A stretch of 55,326 bases of DNA from an uncultured Lachnospiraceae bacterium. Lineage in GTDB: Bacteria > Bacillota > Clostridia > Lachnospirales > Lachnospiraceae. The position numbers were made by a program, and so were the translations under genes. The notes below the pieces were generated by a model, which searched no databases, was not told the DNA's origin, and saw nothing but the letters and a program-made list of their open reading frames with translations. Where the stretch lies: the NCBI GenBank assembly GCA_948794795.1, contig CAQGLR010000024.1, forward strand, positions 1 through 55,326. Reading direction: 5' to 3'. Positions 17,364-26,258 of the stretch are shown here, one piece after another; position 1 is the stretch's first letter; the number at the start of each line of letters is the position of its first letter.

Positions 17364-18737
17364 TTAAAGACTATTTACGTACTCTTTAAACAAGGTTCCT
17401 CTTTCTTCGTAACTTTTAAACATATCCCAGCTTGCACATGCTGGTGACAGAAGCACAGCATCACCAGGCTCTGCATTAAGGCTTGCTGCCTTTACAGCTT
17501 CCTCAAGTGAATCTGTTTTTATTATATTGGTAAATCCAGCCATGCCTGCGGCAGCGGCTATCTTGTCTGCTGTAGCCCCTAACAGTACAAGGCATTTTAC
17601 TTTATCACCGAAAGATGCAATCCATTCATCATAAGAAGCCTGTTTATCATAACCGCCTCCTATAACCACTGTAGGGGAAACCATAGCTTCCACCGCCTTT
17701 ATGGCAGCATCAGGGTTAGTTCCTTTTGAGTCATTATAATATTTAACCCCTGAAAATTCCCTTACAAATTCAATGCGGTGTTCCACTGCATTAAATTCCT
17801 TTACTGCCTTTCTTATATATTCCACAGGTACTCCTGCATGCATGGCTATTGCAACTGCTGCCATTACATTTTCATAATTATGTTTTCCTAAAAGCTTCAT
17901 ATCATGGATGGAACATATCTTTATACGCTCATTATCACAATATATAATATCGTCACCTTCAAGCCATATCCCACGTTCTAATATATGCCCGCTGCTGAAC
18001 CAAAATACATCTGCGCTTATATCTTTTGCAATATTTTTTAAATAACTATCTTCATAGTTAAGCACACAAATGTTTCCCTTGTCCTGGTTTTCTGCTATGC
18101 GTGCTTTTGTATTTATATAACAGTCCATTGTATGGTGCCTGTCCAGATGGTCTGGCGTAATATTTAATATAGCACTGGCTTCTGGTTTAAATGTATGGAT
18201 TGTTTCAAGCTGGAAGCTGCTTATTTCTGCAACTGTCACAGAATCTTCATCCATGTCTGCTGCATATTCTGTATATGGCATACCAATATTGCCTACAACA
18301 TATACATCATTAAAATATGTCTTCATTATTTCCCCTGTAAGGGCTGTTGTTGTTGTCTTTCCATTAGTCCCTGTTATGGCATACACTTTTCCTTTGCCAC
18401 ATACATAAGCAAGTTCAATCTCACCCCATACAGGTATTCCCCGGTCTTTAAGCTTAAGTACAAGTGGTGAGTCTGTTGGGACACCTGGGCTTATAACTGC
18501 AATATCCACACTGTCAAGCACACTGTCATCTGGCTCTCCCATTATTAACCGGAAACCTGTCCCTGGCGGAAACCTGCCTGCCACTTCTTCCCTTGAAAGT
18601 TTATTATTGCCTTCCACAACAATTATACCTGCACCATTTTCTGTAATGGCTGTAACTTTCTTTGAAAGAAGGGATACTGCCGCAACCCCGCTTCTTCCTG
18701 TACCTACAACTAAAAACCTTTTATTACTAAATTGCAT
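17364..18737 (-). CDS. murD: UDP-N-acetylmuramoyl-L-alanine--D-glutamate ligase
   Basis: MurD adds D-glutamate to UDP-MurNAc-L-Ala in the cytoplasm. The product has 457 residues with the N-terminal dinucleotide-type fold (FLVVGTGRSGVAAVSLL), the ATP loop ITGTNGKTTTTAL (about 118-130), NITPDHLDRH, and the C-terminal YNDSKGTNPDAAIKA. The start is set at the ATG of MQFSNK, where GAGGAAATT lies ahead. A longer frame of 54 codons would run back over the mraY end and has no similarity to Mur ligases. It follows mraY by 71 bp in the dcw operon. Confidence 0.95.
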   Translation of the reverse strand: MQFSNKRFLVVGTGRSGVAAVSLLSKKVTAITENGAGIIVVEGNNKLSREEVAGRFPPGTGFRLIMGEPDDSVLDSVDIAVISPGVPTDSPLVLKLKDRGIPVWGEIELAYVCGKGKVYAITGTNGKTTTTALTGEIMKTYFNDVYVVGNIGMPYTEYAADMDEDSVTVAEISSFQLETIHTFKPEASAILNITPDHLDRHHTMDCYINTKARIAENQDKGNICVLNYEDSYLKNIAKDISADVFWFSSGHILERGIWLEGDDIIYCDNERIKICSIHDMKLLGKHNYENVMAAVAIAMHAGVPVEYIRKAVKEFNAVEHRIEFVREFSGVKYYNDSKGTNPDAAIKAVEAMVSPTVVIGGGYDKQASYDEWIASFGDKVKCLVLLGATADKIAAAAGMAGFTNIIKTDSLEEAVKAASLNAEPGDAVLLSPACASWDMFKSYEERGTLFKEYVNSL

Positions 18738-18808
18738 AATTTCCTCATTTCTGCACTGCTTTTTTATATTCCAGGTCTGTGGCTTGCAGCGCATACACAA
18801 ACCTGCAT

Positions 18809-19789
18809 CTATATATATAATGCAGCCAGGGACAGTATGCACATTACAGCAGTAAATAATGAAAACACTGTAACAACTTTTGTTTCTGACCAGCCGCATT
18901 GTTCAAAATGATGGTGTATTGGCGCCATTTTAAAGAAACGCTTTCCACCACTGGCTTTAAAATATACTACTTGTATAATTACCGAAAGGACTTCTATAAG
19001 GTAAACTGCACCAGCAACTATAATAAACACTGGCAGCTTAAGCATAAGTGCAGCAGATGCAACAAACCCTCCAAGTGCCAGGGAACCTGTATCACCCATA
19101 AATACACTTGCCGGATAGACATTGTATAACAGGAAGCCCATAAGTGAACCTGCTGCTGACGCAGTAACAGGTGTAATGCCACTTTTCATTCCAGATGCCA
19201 CAATAGTAAAAAATACTGCTACAAGAAGTGTAACACTTGATGCAAGCCCGTCTAGCCCGTCAGTAAAATTAGTGCCATTGACAGTACCAAGCATAACAAA
19301 ATATACAAATACCACAAATACTGGCACAGGCATTGATACATACCAACCGTCCCTTATACCGCCTGAAAACGGTATAAGAAACTCTGGTTTATATCCAAGC
19401 TTTACAAGATAATAATAAACAAATATGCCTGCAACTACTGCCTGTAGGACTATTTTCTGCCATGGGGTAAGCCCAAGTGAACGCTTCATCACAACCTTTA
19501 TATAATCATCAAGAAAACCTATAAGCCCAAAGCCTATAGTTGCAAATAATACTGGAAGGATTTCCCTGTTCCCTCTGATATATAAAACTGATGTCACTGC
19601 AATACATGCAAGTATAATAAGACCGCCCATTGTAGGAGTCCCCGCTTTTTTAAGGTGTGCCTTTGGCCCGTTATCTCTTACGTACTGTCCAAACTTCATT
19701 TTTTTCAGAAAAGGTATTATTATGGGACACAACACTACACTTATGGCAAATGCCATAAGCACGGGTATCACCGTACTCATGTAATCCAT
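18809..19789 (-). CDS. mraY: Phospho-N-acetylmuramoyl-pentapeptide transferase
   Basis: MraY moves phospho-MurNAc-pentapeptide to undecaprenyl phosphate, forming lipid I. The 326-residue protein has about ten membrane segments. Family motifs are KKAGTPTMGGL (about 47-57), FGLIGFLDDYIKV (catalytic Asp pair), GTNFTDGLDGLA and FKMAPIHHHFEQCGWSE near the C-terminus. ACGGAGGCTGGTT precedes the ATG. It lies between the first SpoVD-type PBP gene and murD, the usual dcw position; murF, often found just before mraY, is missing here. Confidence 0.96.
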   Translation of the reverse strand: MDYMSTVIPVLMAFAISVVLCPIIIPFLKKMKFGQYVRDNGPKAHLKKAGTPTMGGLIILACIAVTSVLYIRGNREILPVLFATIGFGLIGFLDDYIKVVMKRSLGLTPWQKIVLQAVVAGIFVYYYLVKLGYKPEFLIPFSGGIRDGWYVSMPVPVFVVFVYFVMLGTVNGTNFTDGLDGLASSVTLLVAVFFTIVASGMKSGITPVTASAAGSLMGFLLYNVYPASVFMGDTGSLALGGFVASAALMLKLPVFIIVAGAVYLIEVLSVIIQVVYFKASGGKRFFKMAPIHHHFEQCGWSETKVVTVFSLFTAVMCILSLAALYI

Positions 19790-19840
19790 AACCAGCCTCC
19801 GTCTGTTGCCGCACTTATAATTACTGCTTTCTGCATCCAG

Positions 19841-21589
19841 TTATGGTTCTGTTGTCTTATCTGGCTCTTCCTCCTGCCTCTCAATGCCAAGATATGGAAG
19901 TGCGTCATCTAAGAGCTTTGATATAACTGGCGCTGCTATAGTTCCTCCATAGTATATCCCCTCTGGTTCATCAATAAGTACAAGTGCAAGCACAACAGGA
20001 TTTTCTGCTGGTGCAAAGCCAAGGCATGAAGCAATATATTTATTGCTGCTTCTTGGAAGCTTCTCAGATGTACCTGTCTTGCCACCCACTTTATATCCCT
20101 CAACTGACGCCTTATGCCCGCCACCTTCTGAGACTACTGACTCTAATATTCTTTTCATTTTTTCAGAAGTATCTTTTGATATTGCCTCTTCTGTTGTTTC
20201 ATACTGCAGTTTCCTGACAACTGTCTTGTCACTGCTTTCAATACCCACACCAAAATGAGGTGTTATAAGGGTACCACCATTTATTACAGCACTCACTGTT
20301 GCAAGCAGCCTTACAGGTGTAAGCTGGAATGACTGCCCGAATGACATAGTAGCAAGTTCAACAGCACCCACATTTTCTTTTTTATGCATTATTGTAGCTG
20401 CTTCACCTGGCACATCAATGCCAGTCTTCTTCAGTATACCCAGTTTATCCAGGTATTCAAACACCCTGTCTGTACCAAGCCTTGCCCCTACCTCCATAAA
20501 TACAGGGTTACATGAGTTCTGTACACCCTGTACAAAAGTTTCTGCTCCATGGCCTGAAACCTTATGGCACCTTATCCTTCTGTCTTCAACCATCTTATAA
20601 CCTGGACAGCTGAATGTATCTGTCTCTTTTACTACACCTGCTTCAAGTGCTGATGTAGCAGTAAATACTTTAAATGTAGAACCTGGCTCATAAGTATCAC
20701 TTATACAGCCGTTACGCCACATCTTATTAAGTTCCTCATTAAACTTTTCCTGTGTCATATTTTCTGAACCAGCAATTTCATATGGATTGTTTAAATCAAA
20801 CTCAGGTGCATTTACCATTGCATATATTTCGCCGTTCTGTGGGTTTAACATAATAATACGTACACTTTTTGCATTTTTGGCTTCCAGTACATCCTCTGCT
20901 GCCTGCTGTGCAAACTTTTGTATATTTATATCAAGGCTTGTATAAAAACTATTACCTGCTACAGGTTCAATCCTGTCTTCTGCTTCACCTTCAATTTCAA
21001 TCCCTCTTGCATTAGTCATTGTAAGTATACGCCCGTCTTCTCCCTGCAGGTATGAATCATAACTTACTTCAAGCCCGATAATCCCCTGGTTATCTGCGCC
21101 TGTAAAACCTATAACCCTTGACGCAAGATTACCATATGGGTAGTACCTTTTATAATCCTCATCCACCATTACCCCGTCAAGACCCATATCACGGATTTTA
21201 TCAGATGTTTCTTTGTCTACATTTGACTTTATCCTTTCAATGGAAGAAACCTTTTCAACCCTCTTACGTACCTTTGCTTCATCAATACCAAGCACTTCTG
21301 ACAGTACAGATATAACCTTTTCTGGCTCTTTAATCTGGTTGTGTATTACCGAAATAGTAGATACTGGCTTGTTGCCTGCAAGCACTACCCCGTTCCTGTC
21401 ATATATTATGCCTCTTTCAGCCTTAATGCTCCTTTCCCTCTGTTGTACATCCTTTGCCTTAGCCCCATAATAATCAGCTTTGCCAAGCATTAAATAAGCA
21501 AGTCTGCATAATAACGCAACTGTTAGTATGCAGACTATAGTGTAGGCAAATATAAGCCTTTGTCTTTGCGCTGTTTTACAACTTTTCAT
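19841..21589 (-). CDS. Class B penicillin-binding protein (SpoVD/FtsI type), copy 1
   Basis: The 582-residue transpeptidase crosslinks septal or spore peptidoglycan. One membrane anchor (about 12-35) is followed by the pedestal (AERGIIYDRNG) and the transpeptidase domain. The active-site motifs are STFK at 304-307, SCN (in VQNSCNPVF) and KTGTSEK. It has no C-terminal PASTA domains, unlike Bacillus SpoVD, and ends with a short acidic tail. A second class B PBP lies just upstream. One of the two is expected to serve as FtsI/Pbp2B in division and the other as SpoVD in sporulation, but sequence alone does not tell which. Confidence 0.92.
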   Translation of the reverse strand: MKSCKTAQRQRLIFAYTIVCILTVALLCRLAYLMLGKADYYGAKAKDVQQRERSIKAERGIIYDRNGVVLAGNKPVSTISVIHNQIKEPEKVISVLSEVLGIDEAKVRKRVEKVSSIERIKSNVDKETSDKIRDMGLDGVMVDEDYKRYYPYGNLASRVIGFTGADNQGIIGLEVSYDSYLQGEDGRILTMTNARGIEIEGEAEDRIEPVAGNSFYTSLDINIQKFAQQAAEDVLEAKNAKSVRIIMLNPQNGEIYAMVNAPEFDLNNPYEIAGSENMTQEKFNEELNKMWRNGCISDTYEPGSTFKVFTATSALEAGVVKETDTFSCPGYKMVEDRRIRCHKVSGHGAETFVQGVQNSCNPVFMEVGARLGTDRVFEYLDKLGILKKTGIDVPGEAATIMHKKENVGAVELATMSFGQSFQLTPVRLLATVSAVINGGTLITPHFGVGIESSDKTVVRKLQYETTEEAISKDTSEKMKRILESVVSEGGGHKASVEGYKVGGKTGTSEKLPRSSNKYIASCLGFAPAENPVVLALVLIDEPEGIYYGGTIAAPVISKLLDDALPYLGIERQEEEPDKTTEP

Positions 21590-21705
21590 ATTCCACTGCC
21601 ATATATAATTTGTTACTATAGCTTATTAATATTTATGGAAAATATGATTAATGCTGGATAATTTCTATAACCTGCATTACATGGCTTTATAAACCCATAA
21701 TGCCA

Positions 21706-23652
21706 TTACTGTCCTGCCACACCATAATCTTTATCAGAAAACCCGCCTTTTGGCGCTTCTATATACCTTCCATCTTTTGTGGATGGCAGCTTTATCTTAG
21801 ATTTAGATGTTTTATTTTTCTTCTGTTTTGCCTTGCTGGTATCAGGGTAAATTCCAAGAAATGGAAGTACATCTTTCATTACATCACTTGCAAATTCTGT
21901 TGCATATGTGCTGTGTGCCTGGTCCTCAACATAAGGTTCATCTATAATTACATATATTACCACTTCTGGATTTTCTGCTGGTGTACATCCTATAAATGAA
22001 ACAAGGTAATTGCCTTGTCCTCTTGGCTGCTTCTCTGCAGTACCTGTCTTGCCTCCTATTTCATAGCCTTTAACACGTGCCGGCTTTGCAGTGCCGTCCT
22101 CCTCTGAAACTGTCTTATAAAGGTAACTCCTTAAAAGTTTGCTTGTATCTTCTGTTATCACACGCCTTACAAGCATATTATCATTAGAAGAAACTACTGC
22201 ACCTGTTTCTGTGGTTATTTCTTTTACAACATGTGGCTGGTAATAGTTACCTCCATTTATAACAGCACTGAATGCAGCCGCCATCTGTACCATTGTAACA
22301 GTCTGGCTCTGTCCAAAGCTTGATGTTGCGAGCTGTACAGGTCCCATGGTATTTTCAGTAAATATTGCACCCGCAGCTTCACCAGGCAAATCAATGCCTG
22401 TTCTATGCCCAAACCCGAAATTATTTATATATTCAAGGAAAGTTGTCTTGCCAAGTTTTGAGCCAAGATGCATAAGTACATCATTACATGACCACATAAG
22501 TGCCTGGCATATTGTAGTATAACCATGTCCGCCCCTGGCATGTGCAACACACTTAATATACCTGTCTGCTACCTGCTGCCCGCCATCACATTTATAATAC
22601 TTGCTACCATCTGTAAGCCCTTCATCAAGCGCAGCAGCTACAGTAACAGGCTTTAATGTAGAACCAGGCTCATATGAATCACTTATACAATAATTGCGCC
22701 ATAATGCATTAAGCTTCTCCAGCTTCTCCTCTTCACTCATCTTTGCCAGCTTTTTCTTTGAATAAAAGTCTGATAAATCCCTTGGATTATTTAAATCATA
22801 GCCTGGATATGATGCCATTGCATATATTTCCCCGTTATTAGGGTTCATAATAATGCACCCTATATTATCTGAGCCAGTTTCTTTTTCAAACTTCTCCATA
22901 TGCTGTTCAACTATACCCTGTACATTGACATCAATAGTTGACACTACTGTATTTCCATTAACTGCAGGCTTAACAGTCTGGACAAGTTCAAGTCCCTGGT
23001 CATAATATCCATAACGCCTGCCATATGAACCATTTAAAGAAGAATTATTCTCCTTCTCTATGCCCCATGCCCCTTCTTCATTGGAATTACAGAAACCTAT
23101 AACATCACATGCAACTGTTGAATAAGGATAATTTCTTATATACTCCTCTTCAAACCATACACCTTTTATATATTTATTCTTTTCCTGCAGCTTTTCAAAG
23201 TTACTTACACTTTTAGAACCAAGATGCTTAAAATCTTCCATTACATAATAATGTGATGAAGGTTTTTCCTCAAGTATTTTCTCAAGTTTCTTTTGTGTAA
23301 TCCCAAAAATTTTATTTAAAGCATCTGCTGTAGGCTTAAGAAACTTCTCATCAGACAGGACAAGCTTAGGGTCAATTATAAGATTGTATACCTTAATGCT
23401 TGTAGCAAGTTTATTGCCATTCCTGTCTGTAATGTCCCCCCTCTTATACTGTACTACGTTACTTACATAGCTTTGCTGTGCAAGTACCTTTTTCTCATAT
23501 GCATCTCCTTTTTCTTTACCAAGAAGGACTATACGCACCATTAATCCTATAAATGCAGCAAGCACCATAATAAAAATTAATAAAAGCCTTGCATACATAA
23601 ACTTTCTTGCAATACGTACATTGCCTCTTGTATCGGCTGCTTTTCTGCCCAT
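21706..23652 (-). CDS. Class B penicillin-binding protein (SpoVD/FtsI type), copy 2
   Basis: The 648-residue protein has a membrane anchor near 16-37, the motif YKRGDITDRNGNKLATS and a transpeptidase domain with STLK (in YEPGSTLKPV), SCND (in LMWSCNDVL) and KTGTAEK. The C-terminus ends in a Lys-rich stretch (KAKQKKNKTSKSKIKLP) and a Gly-rich tail; there is no PASTA domain. It directly follows ftsL, the usual site of vegetative ftsI, so it is the better candidate for the division transpeptidase. GAAGGTGG precedes the ATG. About 115 non-coding bases separate it from the second PBP gene. Confidence 0.92.
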   Translation of the reverse strand: MGRKAADTRGNVRIARKFMYARLLLIFIMVLAAFIGLMVRIVLLGKEKGDAYEKKVLAQQSYVSNVVQYKRGDITDRNGNKLATSIKVYNLIIDPKLVLSDEKFLKPTADALNKIFGITQKKLEKILEEKPSSHYYVMEDFKHLGSKSVSNFEKLQEKNKYIKGVWFEEEYIRNYPYSTVACDVIGFCNSNEEGAWGIEKENNSSLNGSYGRRYGYYDQGLELVQTVKPAVNGNTVVSTIDVNVQGIVEQHMEKFEKETGSDNIGCIIMNPNNGEIYAMASYPGYDLNNPRDLSDFYSKKKLAKMSEEEKLEKLNALWRNYCISDSYEPGSTLKPVTVAAALDEGLTDGSKYYKCDGGQQVADRYIKCVAHARGGHGYTTICQALMWSCNDVLMHLGSKLGKTTFLEYINNFGFGHRTGIDLPGEAAGAIFTENTMGPVQLATSSFGQSQTVTMVQMAAAFSAVINGGNYYQPHVVKEITTETGAVVSSNDNMLVRRVITEDTSKLLRSYLYKTVSEEDGTAKPARVKGYEIGGKTGTAEKQPRGQGNYLVSFIGCTPAENPEVVIYVIIDEPYVEDQAHSTYATEFASDVMKDVLPFLGIYPDTSKAKQKKNKTSKSKIKLPSTKDGRYIEAPKGGFSDKDYGVAGQ

Positions 23653-23662
23653 AAACCACCTT

Positions 23663-24199
23663 CTAATCCCCGGCTCCTGGAATATCTGCGTATTGTTTTA
23701 CCATATCGCTTTTTTTATTCTTGTATTTATATATCTTGTTATTATCTGCCCTTACCATATGGAGTTTCTCTGTTGCAAGCTTGTATATATCAGCAAGGTC
23801 AACACTTGCAACAATCTCATTGTACTTTATATTATTTTTCTCCTGCTGTTCTTCAATCTCTGCCTGCATAGACACAACTTCTTTCTTCATGCTGCGCACA
23901 TTGTTTTGTAAATGTACATATGAAAGTGCTACAAATACTACAATGCATAAGGCACATGCTAGAAATATAAAAGAAGCCCCATCAATACCAGGCATTTTTA
24001 CAGGCTGCTTCTCTGGACGTCTGCGTGGCCTGTGTACTGGTTCATATCTTTCCCTTCTTTTTGGAACAGCGTTTAATTGTCTTGCAGTATTCCCATCAAT
24101 GCCATTGATATTATTGACATAAGCAGGTCTTTTGTAACTGGATGCATTTTTTCCTTGTCTGTACTGGTTTCCCACCCGCCGGTTTGATACATCAGCCAT
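23663..24199 (-). CDS. ftsL: FtsL-like divisome protein
   Basis: The 178-residue bitopic protein has a basic cytoplasmic head of about 70 residues (YEPVHRPRRRPEKQPVK), one membrane segment (about 73-95) and a coiled coil of the leucine-zipper kind (NNVRSMKKEVVSMQAEIEEQQEKN, about 98-125). Together with its place between rsmH and the PBP gene, this identifies FtsL. Sequence conservation in this family is low, so position and topology carry the call. GAGGAGGAATT lies before the ATG, 12 bp after rsmH. Confidence 0.82.
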   Translation of the reverse strand: MADVSNRRVGNQYRQGKNASSYKRPAYVNNINGIDGNTARQLNAVPKRRERYEPVHRPRRRPEKQPVKMPGIDGASFIFLACALCIVVFVALSYVHLQNNVRSMKKEVVSMQAEIEEQQEKNNIKYNEIVASVDLADIYKLATEKLHMVRADNNKIYKYKNKKSDMVKQYADIPGAGD

Positions 24200-24211
24200 A
24201 TAATTCCTCCT

Positions 24212-25147
24212 CTAATTATGTCTAAAAATTCTTAATTTTGCACTTTTGGAACGTGGATTCTGTTCCATCTCTTCTTCACCTGGAAGTATTGGCTTCCTGT
24301 TTACCACCTTGCCTTTAGGTACATTTCCGCACACACATACTGGAAAACCAGGAGGACATATACAGGGATTCTCCGCTTTGCGGAAAGCCTGTTTTACAAT
24401 TCTGTCCTCAAGCGAGTGGAATGTAATTATACAAAGTCTTCCGTCAGGTTTTAAAATATCAATCATATCTTCTAAGCTGCTGCTTAAAACATCCAGTTCA
24501 TGGTTGACTTCTATCCTGACTGCCTGGAAAGTCCTTTTAGCAGGATGTCCGCCCTGCTTTCTGAACTTCATTGGTATGGCCTGGCTTACTACTTCTGCCA
24601 GCCTTTTTGTTGTAAGGATTGGGGCTTTGGAACGTTCTGCCACTATATGTTTTGCTATATTTTTAGCAAACTTGTCTTCCCCATAGTCCTTTATTATATG
24701 AAACAGCCTGCTCTCTGGATACTGGTTCACAACTTCCATGGCAGATAACTCCTGCCTGTTATCCATACGCATATCAAGCGGGGCATCTGTACGGTATGAA
24801 AACCCCCTTTCTGCTGTATCAAGCTGGAATGATGATACCCCCAGGTCAAGAAGTATGCCATCGGCTTTTTCAATGCCTGAATCTTTAAGGACCTGTGGCA
24901 TATCTGCATAATTACTTCTTATTACAACTGCTTTGTCCCCAAACCTGCTTAACCTCTCTGAACTGGTCCTGACAGCATCTGCATCCTGGTCTAAACCTAT
25001 ATACCGCCCTTGTGCGCTAAGCTTTTCACATATCCTGCTCCCATGGCCGGCGCCGCCTAATGTACCATCTGCATAAACGCCATCAGGCTTAATAGCAAGT
25101 CCATCTATCACTTCTTCTAATAGTACGGGCTTATGTACAAATTCCAT
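24212..25147 (-). CDS. rsmH: 16S rRNA (cytosine-1402-N4) methyltransferase
   Basis: RsmH (MraW) methylates C1402 in the ribosomal decoding centre, using S-adenosylmethionine. The 311-residue product shows HKPVLLEEVIDGL at the start, the SAM loop DGTLGGAGHGSRI, LLDLGVSSFQLD, RGFSYR-DAPLDMRMD and the late ITFHSLEDRIVKQAFR. Cysteines in NPCICPPGFPVCVCGN form a cluster near the end. AGGAGG precedes the ATG. It is second in the dcw operon, 36 bp after mraZ. Confidence 0.97.
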   Translation of the reverse strand: MEFVHKPVLLEEVIDGLAIKPDGVYADGTLGGAGHGSRICEKLSAQGRYIGLDQDADAVRTSSERLSRFGDKAVVIRSNYADMPQVLKDSGIEKADGILLDLGVSSFQLDTAERGFSYRTDAPLDMRMDNRQELSAMEVVNQYPESRLFHIIKDYGEDKFAKNIAKHIVAERSKAPILTTKRLAEVVSQAIPMKFRKQGGHPAKRTFQAVRIEVNHELDVLSSSLEDMIDILKPDGRLCIITFHSLEDRIVKQAFRKAENPCICPPGFPVCVCGNVPKGKVVNRKPILPGEEEMEQNPRSKSAKLRIFRHN

Positions 25148-25183
25148 AGCGGCCTCCTGCTTATATTGTAATGTACCGTAAGA

Positions 25184-25612
25184 TTATAGTGGGATTCCAA
25201 GCTCATCCATAATACTGTCAAGTGAAACTTCTTCTTCCTCAAGTTCTTCAGCAGCAAACCGTTCCTTATCCCATATTTCAACCCGGTTCATCATACCTGC
25301 AAAGACCACTTCTTTCTCAAGCCCTGCACTTGCACGCAGCATCTGGGGCACAAGTATCCTCCCCTGTTTGTCCAATGACACTTCCATGGCTTTGGAAAGA
25401 AACTGCCTTTGTATCCTTCTTGTCTTCTGGCTTGAAGGGAGCTGCTGCAGCTTGTCTACGAATTTTTCCCACTCTGGCATAGGATAAAGGAAAAGACAGC
25501 CGTCTAAGCCCCTGGTAATAACAAATGTATCCCCAAGGCCTTCACGGTATTTAGATGGTATGATTGTCCTGCCCTTTGAATCAATGGTATGTCCATATTG
25601 TCCCATGAACAT
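25184..25612 (-). CDS. mraZ: Transcriptional regulator MraZ
   Basis: MraZ is an AbrB-like ring-forming DNA-binding protein that controls its own operon. The 142-residue product starts MFMGQYGHTIDSKGR and repeats the DKQGRILVP motif in its second half, giving the two SpoVT/AbrB-type domains. An in-frame GTG eight codons upstream is rejected because the family always begins at MFMG and the bases upstream are operator boxes. The weak Shine-Dalgarno (GGGGTGG) lies inside the last box, so bound MraZ would also sit on top of it. It is first in the dcw operon. Confidence 0.95.
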   Translation of the reverse strand: MFMGQYGHTIDSKGRTIIPSKYREGLGDTFVITRGLDGCLFLYPMPEWEKFVDKLQQLPSSQKTRRIQRQFLSKAMEVSLDKQGRILVPQMLRASAGLEKEVVFAGMMNRVEIWDKERFAAEELEEEEVSLDSIMDELGIPL

Positions 25613-25621
25613 GGCAGCCAC

Positions 25622-25670
25622 CCCACTTTCACCCACTTAGTATGGCTTTTCCCCCACTTTAATCCACTTA
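25622..25670 (-). promoter_or_regulatory. Four MraZ operator boxes
   Basis: On the minus strand AAGTGG occurs four times. The GTGG cores begin at 25667, 25657, 25636 and 25626, so two pairs have 10-bp periodicity and are separated by 21 bp (two helical turns). Known MraZ sites are 10-bp-phased TGGGN or GTGGRG direct repeats ahead of mraZ. The boxes lie between the -10 box and the start codon, so MraZ binding should repress the dcw operon. Confidence 0.85.
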
Positions 25671-25676
25671 TAGAGT

Positions 25677-25705
25677 ATAATATAACTTTTGACACAATTT
25701 ATCAA
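25677..25705 (-). promoter_or_regulatory. dcw operon promoter
   Basis: TTGATA (25700-25705) and TATTAT (25677-25682) are separated by exactly 17 bp on the minus strand. Transcription should start near 25670, just before the first MraZ box. A 313-bp type C palindromic element is inserted 18 bp upstream of the -35 box. Confidence 0.8.
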
Positions 25706-25723
25706 GCATTTTTTACGAAAGCT

Positions 25724-26036
25724 CACGTCCGTTTCATAAATTCCAATAATTTCTATTTATTTTTGAGGAAACGGACGGTTTCCATGCCAGAGCCAGAATA
25801 TTCCACACAGGGGTACGCTTCCGCTACGATAACCCACGCAACAGTGCATAGTATCCTTGTTTTATAAAAGAAATTGGCATTTCTTTTATAAAACCTAAGA
25901 CAGGATACAAGCACTGGCGGGGTTAAAGTACCCCTTTTGTGGAATTATTTCTGGCTCTGGCACCGGAAACCCTGTGTACTGGCACTCTCAAAAGATAAAT
26001 AGAAGCTATTGGAATAAGATTTATGAAACGGACGTG
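25724..26036. mobile_element. Complete type C palindromic element with 9-bp target duplication
   Basis: CACGTCCGTTTCATAAA (25724-25740) is the perfect inverse of TTTATGAAACGGACGTG (26020-26036). ACGAAAGCT lies directly outside on both sides (25715-25723 and 26037-26045), a perfect 9-bp target duplication that shows insertion by a transposase. The 313-bp interior is a nested palindrome with the shared core at 25835-25919, an apical 15-bp perfect stem (TTTTATAAAAGAAAT and its inverse) and the left-arm bulge ACGCTTCCGCTACG. A subterminal repeat (CGTCCGTTTC ... GAAACGGACG) makes the left end itself fold back. No protein is encoded. Confidence 0.9.
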
Positions 26037-26111
26037 ACGAAAGCTGCACCTTATTGTTATTATACACAGACAGAGATAATTTCCAGTTATCTTTTATCTG
26101 TATGGATGGCA

Positions 26112-26258
26112 ATATAACGCAGGTTCCAATATAATTTGAATTTCTTCATATAGACTGTTAATACTACATAGGGCGTGCCTGGAAATTACCTTTTGTAGTA
26201 CACATACTACAAAAAGCAGCTTCCAGGCACGCCCTGGTTATATAATATACTGTCTGTT
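26112..26258. repeat. Solo type D end and a 65-nt nested hairpin after lgt
   Basis: TATAACGCAGGTTCCA near 26113 equals the outer end of the type D element at 11232, in inverse orientation, so it is probably a relic. GGGCGTGCCTGGAA (from 26170) pairs with TTCCAGGCACGCCC (to 26233), and inside it CTTTTGTAGTA pairs with TACTACAAAAG. It lies 25 bases after the lgt stop. A U-run is lacking, so it is not a classic terminator, though it might slow or end transcription. Confidence 0.5.

Noticed and set aside
18738..18899. 54-codon N-terminal extension of MurD
   Set aside because: It overlaps the mraY 3' end, has no MurD similarity, and a proper ribosome site precedes the internal ATG.
25724..26036. 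Type C element as non-autonomous derivative of the IS4-family element in this window
   Set aside because: The IS ends (CTTCAATTAG) and its 8-bp flanks differ from CACGTCCG and 9 bp; no transposase here matches the type C ends.
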